64,000 bases of DNA. Origin: Actinocatenispora rupis. GTDB taxonomy: Bacteria > Actinomycetota > Actinomycetes > Mycobacteriales > Micromonosporaceae. Shown piece after piece: positions 16,330-24,898 of this stretch. How positions within the stretch are numbered: position 1 is the stretch's first letter; every line of letters starts with the position of its first letter. The notes under the pieces were generated by a model. That model had not been told where the DNA came from, searched no databases, and saw only the letters and a list, made by a program, of their open reading frames with translations. Location: contig NZ_BOMB01000004.1 of the NCBI RefSeq assembly GCF_016861975.1, positions 124,001 to 188,000 of the forward strand. The letters are read 5' to 3'. The translations under genes and the position numbers were made by a program.

Positions 16330-17457
16330 ATGGAGTCGACCATGAGCACGCTCGACCCCGCGGCACTCGCGGCCGCCCTCGACGACGTCCACCGCGCCGG
16401 CATGCCCGGCCTGTTCGCGGAGGTACGCGACGGCGACGAGACGTGGCAAGGCGCCGCCGGCGTCGCCGACCTCGACACCGGCCGCCCCGCCACCGCCGAC
16501 CTGCGGCACCGCGTCGGCAGCATCACCAAGACCTTCACCGCCGCCGCCGTACTCCGGCTCGTCGAGCACGGCGCGGTCGGCCTCGACACCCCGATCGGCC
16601 GGTACCTGCCGGCGCTGGTGCCGGGCGCCCGCGGCGACGCGGTGACCGTACGGATGCTGTTGAGCCACACCAGCGGCCTCGCCGAGTACCTGCCGCACGC
16701 GTACCCGTCGCTGCGGGCGTTCCCGGCGATCGGCGGTACGACGCCGGACAGCCTCGTGGACCACCGCCACACCCGGTTCGACCGTACGGAGCTGATCGCG
16801 CTGGGCGTCGCCGCGCCCGCCGTCGGAACCCCCGGCGGCGCGCCCGGCGTCTACTCCAACACCAACTACCTGCTGCTCTGCGCCCTCATCGAGCACGTCA
16901 CCGGCGGCAGCGCCGAGGAGTACATCACCGCGGAGGTCATCGAACGGGCCGGGCTGCGCGACACCTCGCTGCCGACCGGCGCCACGATCGACGCACCGCA
17001 CTCCCGCCTGTACGAGTCCTGGTTCGGGATGTTCGACCCGCCGCGCGACTTCAGCGAGTACGACATGTCCTGGGTGGGCCCGGCCGCCTCGCTGGTCTCG
17101 ACCGTGGCGGACCTCAACCGATTCTTCGGCCTGCTGCTCGCCGGCCGGATCGTCGCGCCGTCGTCGCTCGCGGAGATGCAGCGGGCCGGGCCGGTGATCT
17201 CGTTCGAGGGCACCACGATCGACTACGGCCTCGGCCTGCACCGGTTCGAGATGCCCGGCCGCGGCACGTTCTGGGGCCACGACGGTACGGTCTGGGGCGG
17301 CGGCGCGATCACCATGACCAGCGCGGACGGCCGGCGGCAGCTGGCGGTCGCGGTCAACCTGACGCGACCGAACCCGCTCGGCGCCGACGGCCGACCCGGC
17401 CCGCACCCGCTCGACACCGCGCTGCCCGCCCTGTACCGGACGCTCTGCGGCGCCTGA
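16330..17457 (+). CDS. Serine hydrolase of the beta-lactamase/DD-peptidase (class C) fold
   Basis: The 375-aa protein contains the three family motifs. SxxK is SITK at residues 64-67, followed by TFTAAAVLRLVEHGAVGLD. The YxN motif is VYSNTNYLLL. The third motif is the HxG form GHDGTVWGG. No signal peptide is seen, so it is probably a cytoplasmic esterase/beta-lactamase-related hydrolase rather than a cell-wall enzyme. ATG 16330 is used; another Met lies four codons on. It is regulated by the divergent TetR (inference). Natural substrate unknown. Confidence 0.88.
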   Translation: MESTMSTLDPAALAAALDDVHRAGMPGLFAEVRDGDETWQGAAGVADLDTGRPATADLRHRVGSITKTFTAAAVLRLVEHGAVGLDTPIGRYLPALVPGARGDAVTVRMLLSHTSGLAEYLPHAYPSLRAFPAIGGTTPDSLVDHRHTRFDRTELIALGVAAPAVGTPGGAPGVYSNTNYLLLCALIEHVTGGSAEEYITAEVIERAGLRDTSLPTGATIDAPHSRLYESWFGMFDPPRDFSEYDMSWVGPAASLVSTVADLNRFFGLLLAGRIVAPSSLAEMQRAGPVISFEGTTIDYGLGLHRFEMPGRGTFWGHDGTVWGGGAITMTSADGRRQLAVAVNLTRPNPLGADGRPGPHPLDTALPALYRTLCGA

Positions 17458-17682
17458 CCCACACCGACGTTGACGTACGGCAAACACTGGGTCGATGGAG
17501 TGGCGGGGCGATGTCGGACGGGACGAGCCGGCGCCGCTCACGTACGGCTCCCAGAACCACGCGCCGGCCGCGAACGGCTTCCACTCACCAATCAACCACG
17601 TGCGGGCCGCGGGTACAAGACTTGAATATCGCGCGGTGCGGTCGCAGGCTGGTACCGGCCGATCCGTTGGTGGGAAAGGGAT

Positions 17683-18387
17683 GTGACGATGGGACCGCAG
17701 CGCGGGATGCCGAGCGTCGAGCGGGTGGCCGCGTGCCGGCGACGGCTGGCCCAGGACGGTCCACAGTGGACCCGCGGCCCGGCGGACGACGCCGAACGGG
17801 TCAGCGTACCGGCCCGCGACGGCGACGCCCTGCGCGACCTGCTGATCGCCGAGGGCGCCGGGAGCGTGGTCGAGATCGGCCTGGCGTACGGGAGTTCGGC
17901 GCTGGCGATCGGTGAAGCGCTGGTGTCGGGCGGCGTGCCGGGGCCGGCGCACGTCATCGTGGATCCGTACCAGGGCACGGTGTGGGCGGACGTCGGGTGG
18001 CGGCTGCTGCGTTCCGCCGGGCTCGACGCGTTCGCGATGCTCCTGCGGGAGCCGTCGTCGCAGGCGTTGCCGCGGCTGGTTGCCGCGGGCCGCACCGCCG
18101 ACGCGGCGTTCGTGGACGGCAGCCACCGGTTCCACGAGGTGTTCGTCGACCTCTACTTCCTGCGTACGATCGTGCGGCCGGGCGGGGTGGTCGTCCTCGA
18201 CGACCACCGGTGGCCGGCCGTCGCCACCGCCGCCCGCTACTACGAGACGAACCTCGGCTGGCGGGTCGTCCCCGACGCGCTCGCCGGCGGCACGGTCGAC
18301 GCGGCGGGCCGGCCGCGGATGCGGGCGCTGCGGCTGCCCGACCCGCCGGTCGAGCCGGCGTTCGACGCGTTCCGGCCGTTCGGGTAG
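17683..18387 (+). CDS. Class I SAM-dependent methyltransferase
   Basis: The protein has about 234 aa. The SAM-binding motif is VVEIGLAYGSSALAIGEAL, with the acidic pair on strand 2 (VIVDPYQGT). The later motif DAAFVDGSHRFHEVFVDLYF then VRPGGVVVLDD matches the O-methyltransferase/Methyltransf_24 group. The start is GTG 17683 or ATG 17689. The 225-bp spacer before it contains no gene, although a minus-strand fragment (TWLIGEWKPFAAGAWFW) is protein-like. It is followed after 6 bp by a drug-kinase-like gene, suggesting a two-gene operon of small-molecule-modifying enzymes. A TCCACAGTGGA copy lies in codons 26-30. Confidence 0.8.
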   Translation: MTMGPQRGMPSVERVAACRRRLAQDGPQWTRGPADDAERVSVPARDGDALRDLLIAEGAGSVVEIGLAYGSSALAIGEALVSGGVPGPAHVIVDPYQGTVWADVGWRLLRSAGLDAFAMLLREPSSQALPRLVAAGRTADAAFVDGSHRFHEVFVDLYFLRTIVRPGGVVVLDDHRWPAVATAARYYETNLGWRVVPDALAGGTVDAAGRPRMRALRLPDPPVEPAFDAFRPFG

Positions 18388-18393
18388 GGCGGC

Positions 18394-19002
18394 GTGGCGA
18401 CGGTCGGCCGCGTCGTGATCCTGAACGACGCGCCGCGTTCCGGGAAGTCGAGCATCGCGCGGGCGATGCAGGACCACGTTCCCGGCGTCTGGCTCAACCT
18501 GGGCGTCGACCGGTTCAAACACGCGACGCCGCAACGGTTCCAGCCCGGTATCGGGTTGCGGCCCGGCGGTGAACGCCCCGACCTCGAACCGCTCGTGGCC
18601 ACCCTCTGGACCGCCCTGTACGAGTCGGTCGCCGCACACGCGCGCCTGGGCGTGGACGTGGTCGTCGACGCCGTGCACCACGACGACTACTCGGTACCGC
18701 TGGGCATCCTGCCGGCCGCCGCCCGTACCCTCCACGACCTTCCGGTACTCCTCGTCGGCGTCCGGTGCCCGGTGGACGTCGTCCGGGCGCGGCGCCGCGA
18801 GACCTGGGGCGGCGCCGGGTACCGGCGGGAGGGCACGGTGGTGGACCCGGTGGAGCGGTGGCAGCGCGCCGTCCACACACCCGGCCGGTACGACCTGGAG
18901 GTCGACACCGCGCTGCTGAGCCCGGACGAGTGCGCCGACCGGATCGCCCACCGCCTCCGGTACGGCCCGCCGCCGGCGGCGATGCGGCGGCTCGCGGACT
19001 GA
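18394..19002 (+). CDS. Chloramphenicol-phosphotransferase-like P-loop kinase
   Basis: The 202-aa protein begins at GTG. Its P-loop is LNDAPRSGKSSIARAM (Gly17-Lys18-Ser19), followed by LGVDRF with Asp39. That is where chloramphenicol 3-O-phosphotransferase of Streptomyces venezuelae has its catalytic aspartate. The lid arginines appear in VGVRCPVDVVRARRRETWGG, and DVVVDAVHHDDYS and YDLEVDT complete the pattern. The family phosphorylates drugs or other small alcohols; chloramphenicol itself is not proven. The neighbouring methyltransferase suggests a joint modification role (inference). Confidence 0.78.
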   Translation: MATVGRVVILNDAPRSGKSSIARAMQDHVPGVWLNLGVDRFKHATPQRFQPGIGLRPGGERPDLEPLVATLWTALYESVAAHARLGVDVVVDAVHHDDYSVPLGILPAAARTLHDLPVLLVGVRCPVDVVRARRRETWGGAGYRREGTVVDPVERWQRAVHTPGRYDLEVDTALLSPDECADRIAHRLRYGPPPAAMRRLAD

Positions 19003-19049
19003 CCGCGTGCGGGACATCCCCGGCCCGCGGGCCTCGTACCTGGGGGGCG

Positions 19050-19078
19050 GTGTCAGAGGCGTGTCAGGTGGGTGTCAG
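19050..19078 (+). promoter_or_regulatory. Three GTGTCAG direct repeats with exact 11-bp period
   Basis: GTGTCAG occurs at 19050, 19061 and 19072, i.e. heptamers separated by 4 bp. This is the architecture recognised by SARP/AfsR activators, which bind heptameric direct repeats on one face of the DNA just upstream of the -10. The repeats end 23 bp before the probable start of the ABC transporter gene. A SARP-type regulator gene lies immediately downstream, convergent with the transporter. Confidence 0.6.
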
Positions 19079-19101
19079 ACGGCGCGCCGAACCTGGTCGA
19101 C

Positions 19102-20046
19102 GTGAGTACTTCAGCGATCGCGGTGTCCGGGTTGCGGAAGTCGTTCGGGGACAAGAAGGTCCTCGACGGCATCGACCTGGACGTACCCGAGGGAACCATC
19201 TTCTCCCTGCTCGGCCCGAACGGGGCGGGCAAGACGACAACGGTCAACGTGCTGACCACGTTGACGCGGGCCGATGCCGGCACGGTACGGGTCGCCGGGC
19301 ACGACGTCACCACCGACACCCGTGCGGTACGCGCGGCGATCGGCGTGACCGGACAGTTCGCCGCCGTGGACGAGATGCTGACGGGTCGGGAGAACCTCCA
19401 GCTGATGGCGGATCTCCGGCACGTCGGCGGCGCCGCGGGACGGCGGCTCGTCACGTCCCTGCTGGACCGGTTCGACCTGGCGGACGCGGCGGGCAAGCCC
19501 GCGTCGACCTACTCCGGCGGGATGCGCCGCAAGCTGGACCTGGCGATGACGCTGGTCGGCGACCCGCGGATCATCTTCCTGGACGAGCCGACGACCGGCC
19601 TCGATCCTCGCAGCCGCCGGACGATGTGGGACATCGTCCGCACGCTGGTCGCCGACGGCGTGACCATCTTCCTGACCACCCAGTACCTGGACGAGGCCGA
19701 CCAGCTCGCCGACCGCGTCGCCGTACTGGACCGGGGCCGGCTCGTCGCGGAGGGCACCCCGGCCGACCTCAAGCGCCGGATCCCCGGCAGCCACGTCGAA
19801 CTGCGGTTCGCCGACCTCGCCGACCTCGACACCGCCGCCCGGGTACTGCCCGGCGCCGTGCGCGACGACGGCGACCTGACTCTGCGGGTACCGGATGCGG
19901 GTGGGTCGGCGGCGCTGCGGGGGCTGCTGGACCGGCTGGACGAGCACTCGATCAGCGCCGAGGAGTTCGCCGTGCGTACGCCGGACCTCGACGACGTCTT
20001 CCTCGCCCTGACCGGGCACCCGAACGCGGAGGTGGTGGCACGATGA
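19102..20046 (+). CDS. ABC transporter ATP-binding protein (DrrA type)
   Basis: The 314-aa ATPase belongs to the daunorubicin-resistance (DrrA/CcmA) family. Walker A is GPNGAGKT at residues 38-45, the signature is TYSGGMRRKLDLAM, Walker B is RIIFLDEPTTGLDPRSRR, and the switch histidine is replaced (FLTTQYLDEADQL). The last position, normally H, is Q as in DrrA relatives. A DrrA-specific C-terminal tail (LDEHSISAEEFAVRTPDLDD, VFLALTGH) is present. The GTG start at 19102 is preferred over 19072, which lies within the direct repeats. Its stop overlaps the permease ATG. It exports a drug or metabolite with the next gene. Confidence 0.9.
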   Translation: MSTSAIAVSGLRKSFGDKKVLDGIDLDVPEGTIFSLLGPNGAGKTTTVNVLTTLTRADAGTVRVAGHDVTTDTRAVRAAIGVTGQFAAVDEMLTGRENLQLMADLRHVGGAAGRRLVTSLLDRFDLADAAGKPASTYSGGMRRKLDLAMTLVGDPRIIFLDEPTTGLDPRSRRTMWDIVRTLVADGVTIFLTTQYLDEADQLADRVAVLDRGRLVAEGTPADLKRRIPGSHVELRFADLADLDTAARVLPGAVRDDGDLTLRVPDAGGSAALRGLLDRLDEHSISAEEFAVRTPDLDDVFLALTGHPNAEVVAR

Positions 20047-20786
20047 GCGCCGACTCGATGGTTCTGTTGCGCCGCAACGTGAAGCACACGGTACGGAACC
20101 CGGTCGCGGTGTTCAACGCGGTCCTGTTCCCGGTCGTCCTCATGGTCATGTTCGTGTACGTGCTCGGCGGCGCGTTCAGCGTGGGCGAGCGGTACATCGA
20201 CTACGCGACGCCCGGCATGATCCTGATGGGGATCAGCTACGGGCTCAGCGCCACCGCGCTGTCGGTGAACACGGACATGACGAAGGGGATCATCAACCGG
20301 CTGCGGGTCATGGACGTCTCCCGCGGCGCCGTCCTCACCGGCCACGTCGTCGTCACCGTCCTGCGCAGCCTGCTGGCGATCGGTGCCATCGTCGGGGTGG
20401 CGTTCGCGCTGGGGTTCCGGCCGGCGGCGGGCCTCGTCGACTGGCTCGGCGTCGCCGGACTCGTGCTGGCGGTGGGCATCGCGCTCAGCTGGCTCACCGT
20501 CGCGCTCGGCCTGGCGGCGAAGTCCGCGGAGACGGCCGGCATGCTCACCGTGCCGCTGGTCATGCTGCCGTTCCTCAGCAGCGCCGTCGTACCGGCGGAG
20601 AAGATGGGGCCCGGCGTACGGCAGTTCGCCGAGTACCAGCCGTTCACGCCGATCATCGAGACGCTGCGCGGGCTGCTGGCCGGCACCCCGTCGACCGGTA
20701 CGGCGCTCGCCGCACTCGCCTGGTGCGTCGGCATCGGCCTCGTCGGGTACGTGTGGGCGCTCACCACGTTCAGGCGGCGAGCGTGA
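20043..20786 (+). CDS. ABC-2 type permease (DrrB-like)
   Basis: The 247-aa protein has about six membrane helices, including NAVLFPVVLMVMFVYVLGGAF, LLAIGAIVGVAFALGF, LVLAVGIALSWLTVALGLAA and ALAWCVGIGLVGYVWALTTF. It has the ABC-2 loop FLSSAVVPAEKMGPGVRQFA followed by PFTPIIETLRGLL. It is the membrane half of the exporter formed with the preceding ATPase; the ATGA overlap couples them. The 3' end overlaps the convergent SARP gene by 17 bp. Confidence 0.9.
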   Translation: MSADSMVLLRRNVKHTVRNPVAVFNAVLFPVVLMVMFVYVLGGAFSVGERYIDYATPGMILMGISYGLSATALSVNTDMTKGIINRLRVMDVSRGAVLTGHVVVTVLRSLLAIGAIVGVAFALGFRPAAGLVDWLGVAGLVLAVGIALSWLTVALGLAAKSAETAGMLTVPLVMLPFLSSAVVPAEKMGPGVRQFAEYQPFTPIIETLRGLLAGTPSTGTALAALAWCVGIGLVGYVWALTTFRRRA

Positions 20787-23700
20787 CCTCCACCAGCTGA
20801 GTCCACTCGGCCGTCGTACCCTCCCGCGTCGCCTCGGCGAACACCGTGTCGCCGAGGCGGCGCCGTACCGTGTCCTCGATCCGCATCAGGTCCGGGTTCG
20901 CGTGGTCGGTCAGCCCGTGCAGCGCGGTACTCGCCGCGATCAGCCGCGCCGCCTCCGCGTACTCGTCGCGGCGCAGGGCCAGGTCCGCGACGCCGACGAG
21001 GACCTGCGCGATGATCAGCGGGTTGCCGCCCTCGGCCGCCGCCCGGGAGGCCGCCACCCGGTGCATGTGCGCGTCCCGCGGATCGTCCGCCAGGTAGCCG
21101 AGCAGGTCGTGCCGCGCGGCCCGGACGTTCGCCCGGTCGGCCTCGTCGCCGAACAGCGCGGTCGCCACACCGAGCTGCCGCTGCGCGGTGTCCGGGTCGC
21201 CCGCCAGCCGGGCCAGCACCGCCTTCGTGAACGCCAGCTCGGCCAGCGCCGCCGGCCAGGTGACCCGCTCCGCGCCGCGTTCGGCCTCGGCGAGCGCGGC
21301 CGCGCTGGCGTCCCCGTCCCCGAGCAGCTGGTACAGCTGGGCCTGGCGCGAGCGCATCGGGATCACGTCGTCCAGCGCGCCCAGCTCCGTGACCGCCGCG
21401 ATCGCCTGCTCGTAGTACTCGCAGGCGTCGGTGAACTCGCCGCGCGACGCGACCCGTTCCGCCAGCTCGGTCAGCGCGAGGGAGATCCCGAACCGCTCAC
21501 CCAGCACCCGGAACTCGGCCAGCGCCGCCGCCAGGTACTCGTCGGCGTCCCGGCCGCCGTGCCCGAGCTGGATGCGCATCTTGCCGAGGTGGAACCGGGC
21601 CAGCGCCCGTACCCAGGGGTCGTCGTGGTCCAGCAACGTCTCCCACGCGGGCAGGAACTCGTCCGGCCCCTGCCGCAGCATCCGCTCCAGCGGCGCGGAG
21701 AACGCCAGCCGCTGGTCGCGCGATCCGCTGCGCTGACCCAGCCGGTACGCCTCGTGGATCCACTCCGCGGCCCGCTGCTCGTCGCTGCGGCCGGCGCTCG
21801 CGTAGTGCGAGACCAGCGCGTACAGCACGGCGCGGATCTCGTCGTCGACCTCGCCCGGGGTCTCCGCCGCCGCGGTCAGCATCTCGACGCCCTCGGCGCG
21901 GTGCCCGGCGAGCCACCAGTACCAGCCGGCGCCGGCGGCCAGCCGCGACGCGCCCACCGGCTGCCCCGCCGACAGCGCCCAGCGCAGCGCGGCGGCGATG
22001 TTGTCGTGTTCGGTCTCCACCGCGGCGAGCCATTCGAGCTGCTCGGCCCGGCGCAGGTGCGGGTCCGCGGCCTCGGTCAGGTCGACGAAGTACTCCAGGT
22101 GCGCCAGGCGGGCCAGCTCGGTCTCCCCCGCCTCCGCGAGCTTGAGCGCCGCGTACTCCTTGATGGTGCCGAGCATCCGGTACCGCGGGGCGCTGTCGCC
22201 GGCGGCGACCAGCAGTGACTTCTCCACCAGCGCGGTGAGGACGTCGAGCACCTCGTCCCGGTCGACGGTGTCGCCGGCGCAGACCCGTTCGGCGGCCTCC
22301 AGGCCGGCACCGCCCGCGAACACCGACAACCGGCGCAGTACCAGGCGTTCGGCGTCGGTGAGCAGCTCCCAGCTCCAGTCCACGACCGCGCGCAGCGTAC
22401 GGTGCCGCGGCAGTGCCGTACGGCTGCCGCCGGTCAGCAGGCGGAATCGGTCGTCGAGCCGGTGCGCGAGCTGGTCCACGGACATGCTGCGCAGCCGGGC
22501 CGCGGCCAGCTCGATCGCCAGCGGCATCCCGTCCAGCGCCCGGCAGACCCGGGCCATCGTCGCCAGCGCGGCGGGGTCGTCGGCCGGATCCCGGCGTACC
22601 GCACCGGCCCGGTCGCGGAGCAGCTGGACGGCGGGCGACGCCTCGATCTCGCCGGCAGCGGCGTCCTGTCCGGGCAGCGCCAGCGGCTCCACCGGCCACA
22701 GCTCCTCGCCGGTGATACCGAGCGGTTCGCGGCTGGTGGCGAGGATCCGCAGCCCCCGGCACTCCCCGAGTACGCGGTGGGCGAAGGTCGCCGCCGACTC
22801 GACCAGGTGCTCGCAGTTGTCCAGGATCAGCAGCGCCTCGCGGTCGCGGATCGCGGCGATCAGCCGGTCGACCGGGTCCGCGTTCGGCGCGTCGCCGAGC
22901 AGCGCGTCGCGCAGGCCCAGCGCGGCCAGCGTCGCCTGCGCCACGTCGCCGTCGGCACCGATGGCGGCGAGTTCGACCAGCCACACGCCGTCCGGCAGGT
23001 CGCCGAGCAGGGTACGGCCGGTCTCGGTGGCCAGCCGCGTCTTCCCGGCCCCGCCCGGCCCGATCAGCGTGGTGAGCCGGTGTCGCGCGACGAGGTCGCG
23101 TACCGCGGCGGCGTCGGACTCGCGGCCGACGAAGCTGGTCAGCTCGGCGCGCAGGTTCGTCCGGCGGGTGGTGTCGCGCCGGCCCAGCTCGCCGCGCAGC
23201 AGCGACACGTGCAGCGCCGCCAGCTCCGGCGACGGGTCGACGCCCAGCTCGTCGGCCAGCATCTCCTTCGTACGCTGGTAGACCTTCAGGGCCTCGGTGT
23301 CGCGGCCGGTGGCGACGAGCGCCCGCATCAGCGCGGCGACGAACCGCTCCCGCATCGGGTACGCGGTGACCAGGTCGGTCAGCTCGGTGACGACCTCGGC
23401 GCCGTGCCCGAGGGCGACCTCCGCGTCGTACCGGTCCTCCAGCGCGGCCAGGCGCAGCCCGTCGAGCCGGGTCACCGCCGCGTCGAACGCCGTACTCTCC
23501 CGCAGGCCGACGTCCTGCATCGCCGCCCCGCGCCACAGCGCCAGCGCCTCCCGCAGCCGCCGTACGTCCTCGCCGCCGCGCGCCTCCGTCACGAGCCGCT
23601 CGAACCGTACGGCGTCGACGGCGTCCGGCTCCACGCGCAGCCGGTACCCCTCCGGGTGGCCCTCGACGGCCCCGTCCGGCAGTACCTTCCGGAGCCGGGA

Positions 23701-23901
23701 CACCAGGCGCTGCAAGGCGTTCGCCGCCTCGGCCGGCGGCGCCTCGCCCCAGATCCAGTCGACCAGCGTCGCCTTCGGCACCACCCGGCCCGGTTCGAGC
23801 GCCAGCGCGATCAGCAACCCCCGCAGCCGGGCACCCGGCACGTCGACGGGACCACCGTCGTCGACACGAACCTCGAACGGCCCCAGCATCCCGATCTGCA
23901 C
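20770..23901 (-). CDS. AfsR/SARP-type regulator: OmpR-like DBD, BTAD, NB-ARC ATPase and TPR
   Basis: This is a 1043-aa multidomain regulator. Residues 1-90 form a winged helix (MLGPFEVRVDDGGPVDVPGA, RGLLIALALEPGRVVPKATL). Residues about 95-240 are the bacterial transcriptional activator domain (AVTRLDGLRLAALEDRYDAE, MRERFVAALMRALVATGR). The P-loop GPGGAGKT is at 281-288, with downstream LLILDNCEHLVE and LRILATSREPLGI of NB-ARC/STAND ATPases. The rest is a helical TPR-like sensor region. It starts at GTG 23901. Such proteins activate antibiotic or export genes through heptameric direct repeats. The convergent exporter with GTGTCAG repeats is the natural target (inference). Confidence 0.9.
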   Translation of the reverse strand: MQIGMLGPFEVRVDDGGPVDVPGARLRGLLIALALEPGRVVPKATLVDWIWGEAPPAEAANALQRLVSRLRKVLPDGAVEGHPEGYRLRVEPDAVDAVRFERLVTEARGGEDVRRLREALALWRGAAMQDVGLRESTAFDAAVTRLDGLRLAALEDRYDAEVALGHGAEVVTELTDLVTAYPMRERFVAALMRALVATGRDTEALKVYQRTKEMLADELGVDPSPELAALHVSLLRGELGRRDTTRRTNLRAELTSFVGRESDAAAVRDLVARHRLTTLIGPGGAGKTRLATETGRTLLGDLPDGVWLVELAAIGADGDVAQATLAALGLRDALLGDAPNADPVDRLIAAIRDREALLILDNCEHLVESAATFAHRVLGECRGLRILATSREPLGITGEELWPVEPLALPGQDAAAGEIEASPAVQLLRDRAGAVRRDPADDPAALATMARVCRALDGMPLAIELAAARLRSMSVDQLAHRLDDRFRLLTGGSRTALPRHRTLRAVVDWSWELLTDAERLVLRRLSVFAGGAGLEAAERVCAGDTVDRDEVLDVLTALVEKSLLVAAGDSAPRYRMLGTIKEYAALKLAEAGETELARLAHLEYFVDLTEAADPHLRRAEQLEWLAAVETEHDNIAAALRWALSAGQPVGASRLAAGAGWYWWLAGHRAEGVEMLTAAAETPGEVDDEIRAVLYALVSHYASAGRSDEQRAAEWIHEAYRLGQRSGSRDQRLAFSAPLERMLRQGPDEFLPAWETLLDHDDPWVRALARFHLGKMRIQLGHGGRDADEYLAAALAEFRVLGERFGISLALTELAERVASRGEFTDACEYYEQAIAAVTELGALDDVIPMRSRQAQLYQLLGDGDASAAALAEAERGAERVTWPAALAELAFTKAVLARLAGDPDTAQRQLGVATALFGDEADRANVRAARHDLLGYLADDPRDAHMHRVAASRAAAEGGNPLIIAQVLVGVADLALRRDEYAEAARLIAASTALHGLTDHANPDLMRIEDTVRRRLGDTVFAEATREGTTAEWTQLVEVTLAA

Positions 23902-24141
23902 CCGGCGATTTTGCCACGGGTACGGCGACCCGCCGAGCGCTGGCGCGTCCCGCCGTCCCTTACGTACCGGTCCCGACCGGGTCGTACGCCTCGCCGCCGA
24001 ACGCGCGGGTCCGGCCGGCGACGGCGCCCGGCGCGTTCGGAGCCGGCGCGTTCGGTTCGGGGCGCTGTGGTCCGCACCGGGCTGGATCGCGCAGGGCGAG
24101 CGCGACGCCGGTGTGGTGGACCGTGACCACCGTTACCGCTG

Positions 24142-24170
24142 ACGAACGTGTTCGTTACGAACATGTTCGT
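24142..24170. promoter_or_regulatory. Tandem 14-bp palindromic operators for TetR
   Basis: Two palindromes, ACGAACGTGTTCGT (24142-24155) and ACGAACATGTTCGT (24157-24170), follow each other with one base between, i.e. with a 15-bp period. The second ends 12 bp before the TetR start. Two overlapping dimers could bind on nearly opposite faces of the helix, giving tight autoregulation. Confidence 0.8.
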
Positions 24171-24182
24171 TAGACTGGAGGC

Positions 24183-24872
24183 ATGGCGAAGCACGCAGGC
24201 AGCCGGCGCGAGCGGCCGGCGAAACCGGCACTGTCCCGCGAGTGGATCATCGCGGCGACCATCGAGATCGTGCGTACGGAGGGCCTGGAGAAGGCGACGA
24301 TGCGCCGGGTCGCGCAGGCCCTCGACACCGGCCCCGCCTCGCTGTACGTGTACGTCGCGAACACGGCGGAGCTGCGGGCCGCGGTGCTCGACGAGCTGAT
24401 CGGGCAGTTGCCCCTCGGCCGCGGCCGCAGTGGCTGGCTGGCGCGGATCGAGTCCGCGCTGTCCGCGTACCGGGAGGTGCTGGTGACGTACCCGGGGCTG
24501 GCGCGCTCGGCGCTCGTGCTGCGCCCGACCGGGCCGAACGTGCTCCGGCTGTACGACCGGATCCTGGGGCTGCTGATCGAGGGCGACGTGCCGGCGGACC
24601 GCGCGGCGTGGGGCGCGGATCTGTTGGTACAGCAGGTGACCGCGAGCGCGGCCGAGCACGGGGCCGCGGCGCCGGGCGACGTCGACACGCCGGCGGACCC
24701 GGAGACCGCCCTGACCCGTGCCGTACGGGACGCTGACCCGGAGACCGCGCCACACGTCCACGCGCACGCCGACACCGTACTCGCCGGGCCGCCGGAGGCC
24801 CGGGCCAGTTGGGCGATCCGCGCGCTCGTCGCCGGGATCGCCGCCACGCCGGTGCCGCGGTCCGGGCACTGA
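24183..24872 (+). CDS. TetR-family repressor (TetR_C class) upstream of Tet(X)-like gene
   Basis: The 229-aa protein begins at ATG 24183 after GGAGG. The HTH (WIIAATIEIVRTEGLEKATM, RRVAQALDTGPASLYVYVAN) occupies about residues 20-65 and has the TGPASLYVYV recognition helix of the tetracycline-repressor-like subgroup. The C-terminal domain (ALSAYREVLVTYPGLARSAL and later AVRDADPETAPHVHAHADTV) fits TetR_C. It is followed 26 bp later by an FAD monooxygenase in the same orientation, so the pair resembles an inducible inactivation cassette. Confidence 0.88.
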   Translation: MAKHAGSRRERPAKPALSREWIIAATIEIVRTEGLEKATMRRVAQALDTGPASLYVYVANTAELRAAVLDELIGQLPLGRGRSGWLARIESALSAYREVLVTYPGLARSALVLRPTGPNVLRLYDRILGLLIEGDVPADRAAWGADLLVQQVTASAAEHGAAAPGDVDTPADPETALTRAVRDADPETAPHVHAHADTVLAGPPEARASWAIRALVAGIAATPVPRSGH

Positions 24873-24898
24873 CCGGCACGTACCAAGGGGGAACGGGC

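Noticed and set aside
16270-19017. 915-codon minus-strand open frame over the hydrolase and methyltransferase genes
   Set aside because: It runs antisense to genes with clear motifs and has low-complexity composition.
19102-20786. Part of a biosynthetic gene cluster
   Set aside because: Despite the SARP regulator and DrrAB-type exporter, no polyketide, peptide or terpene synthase lies in the window.
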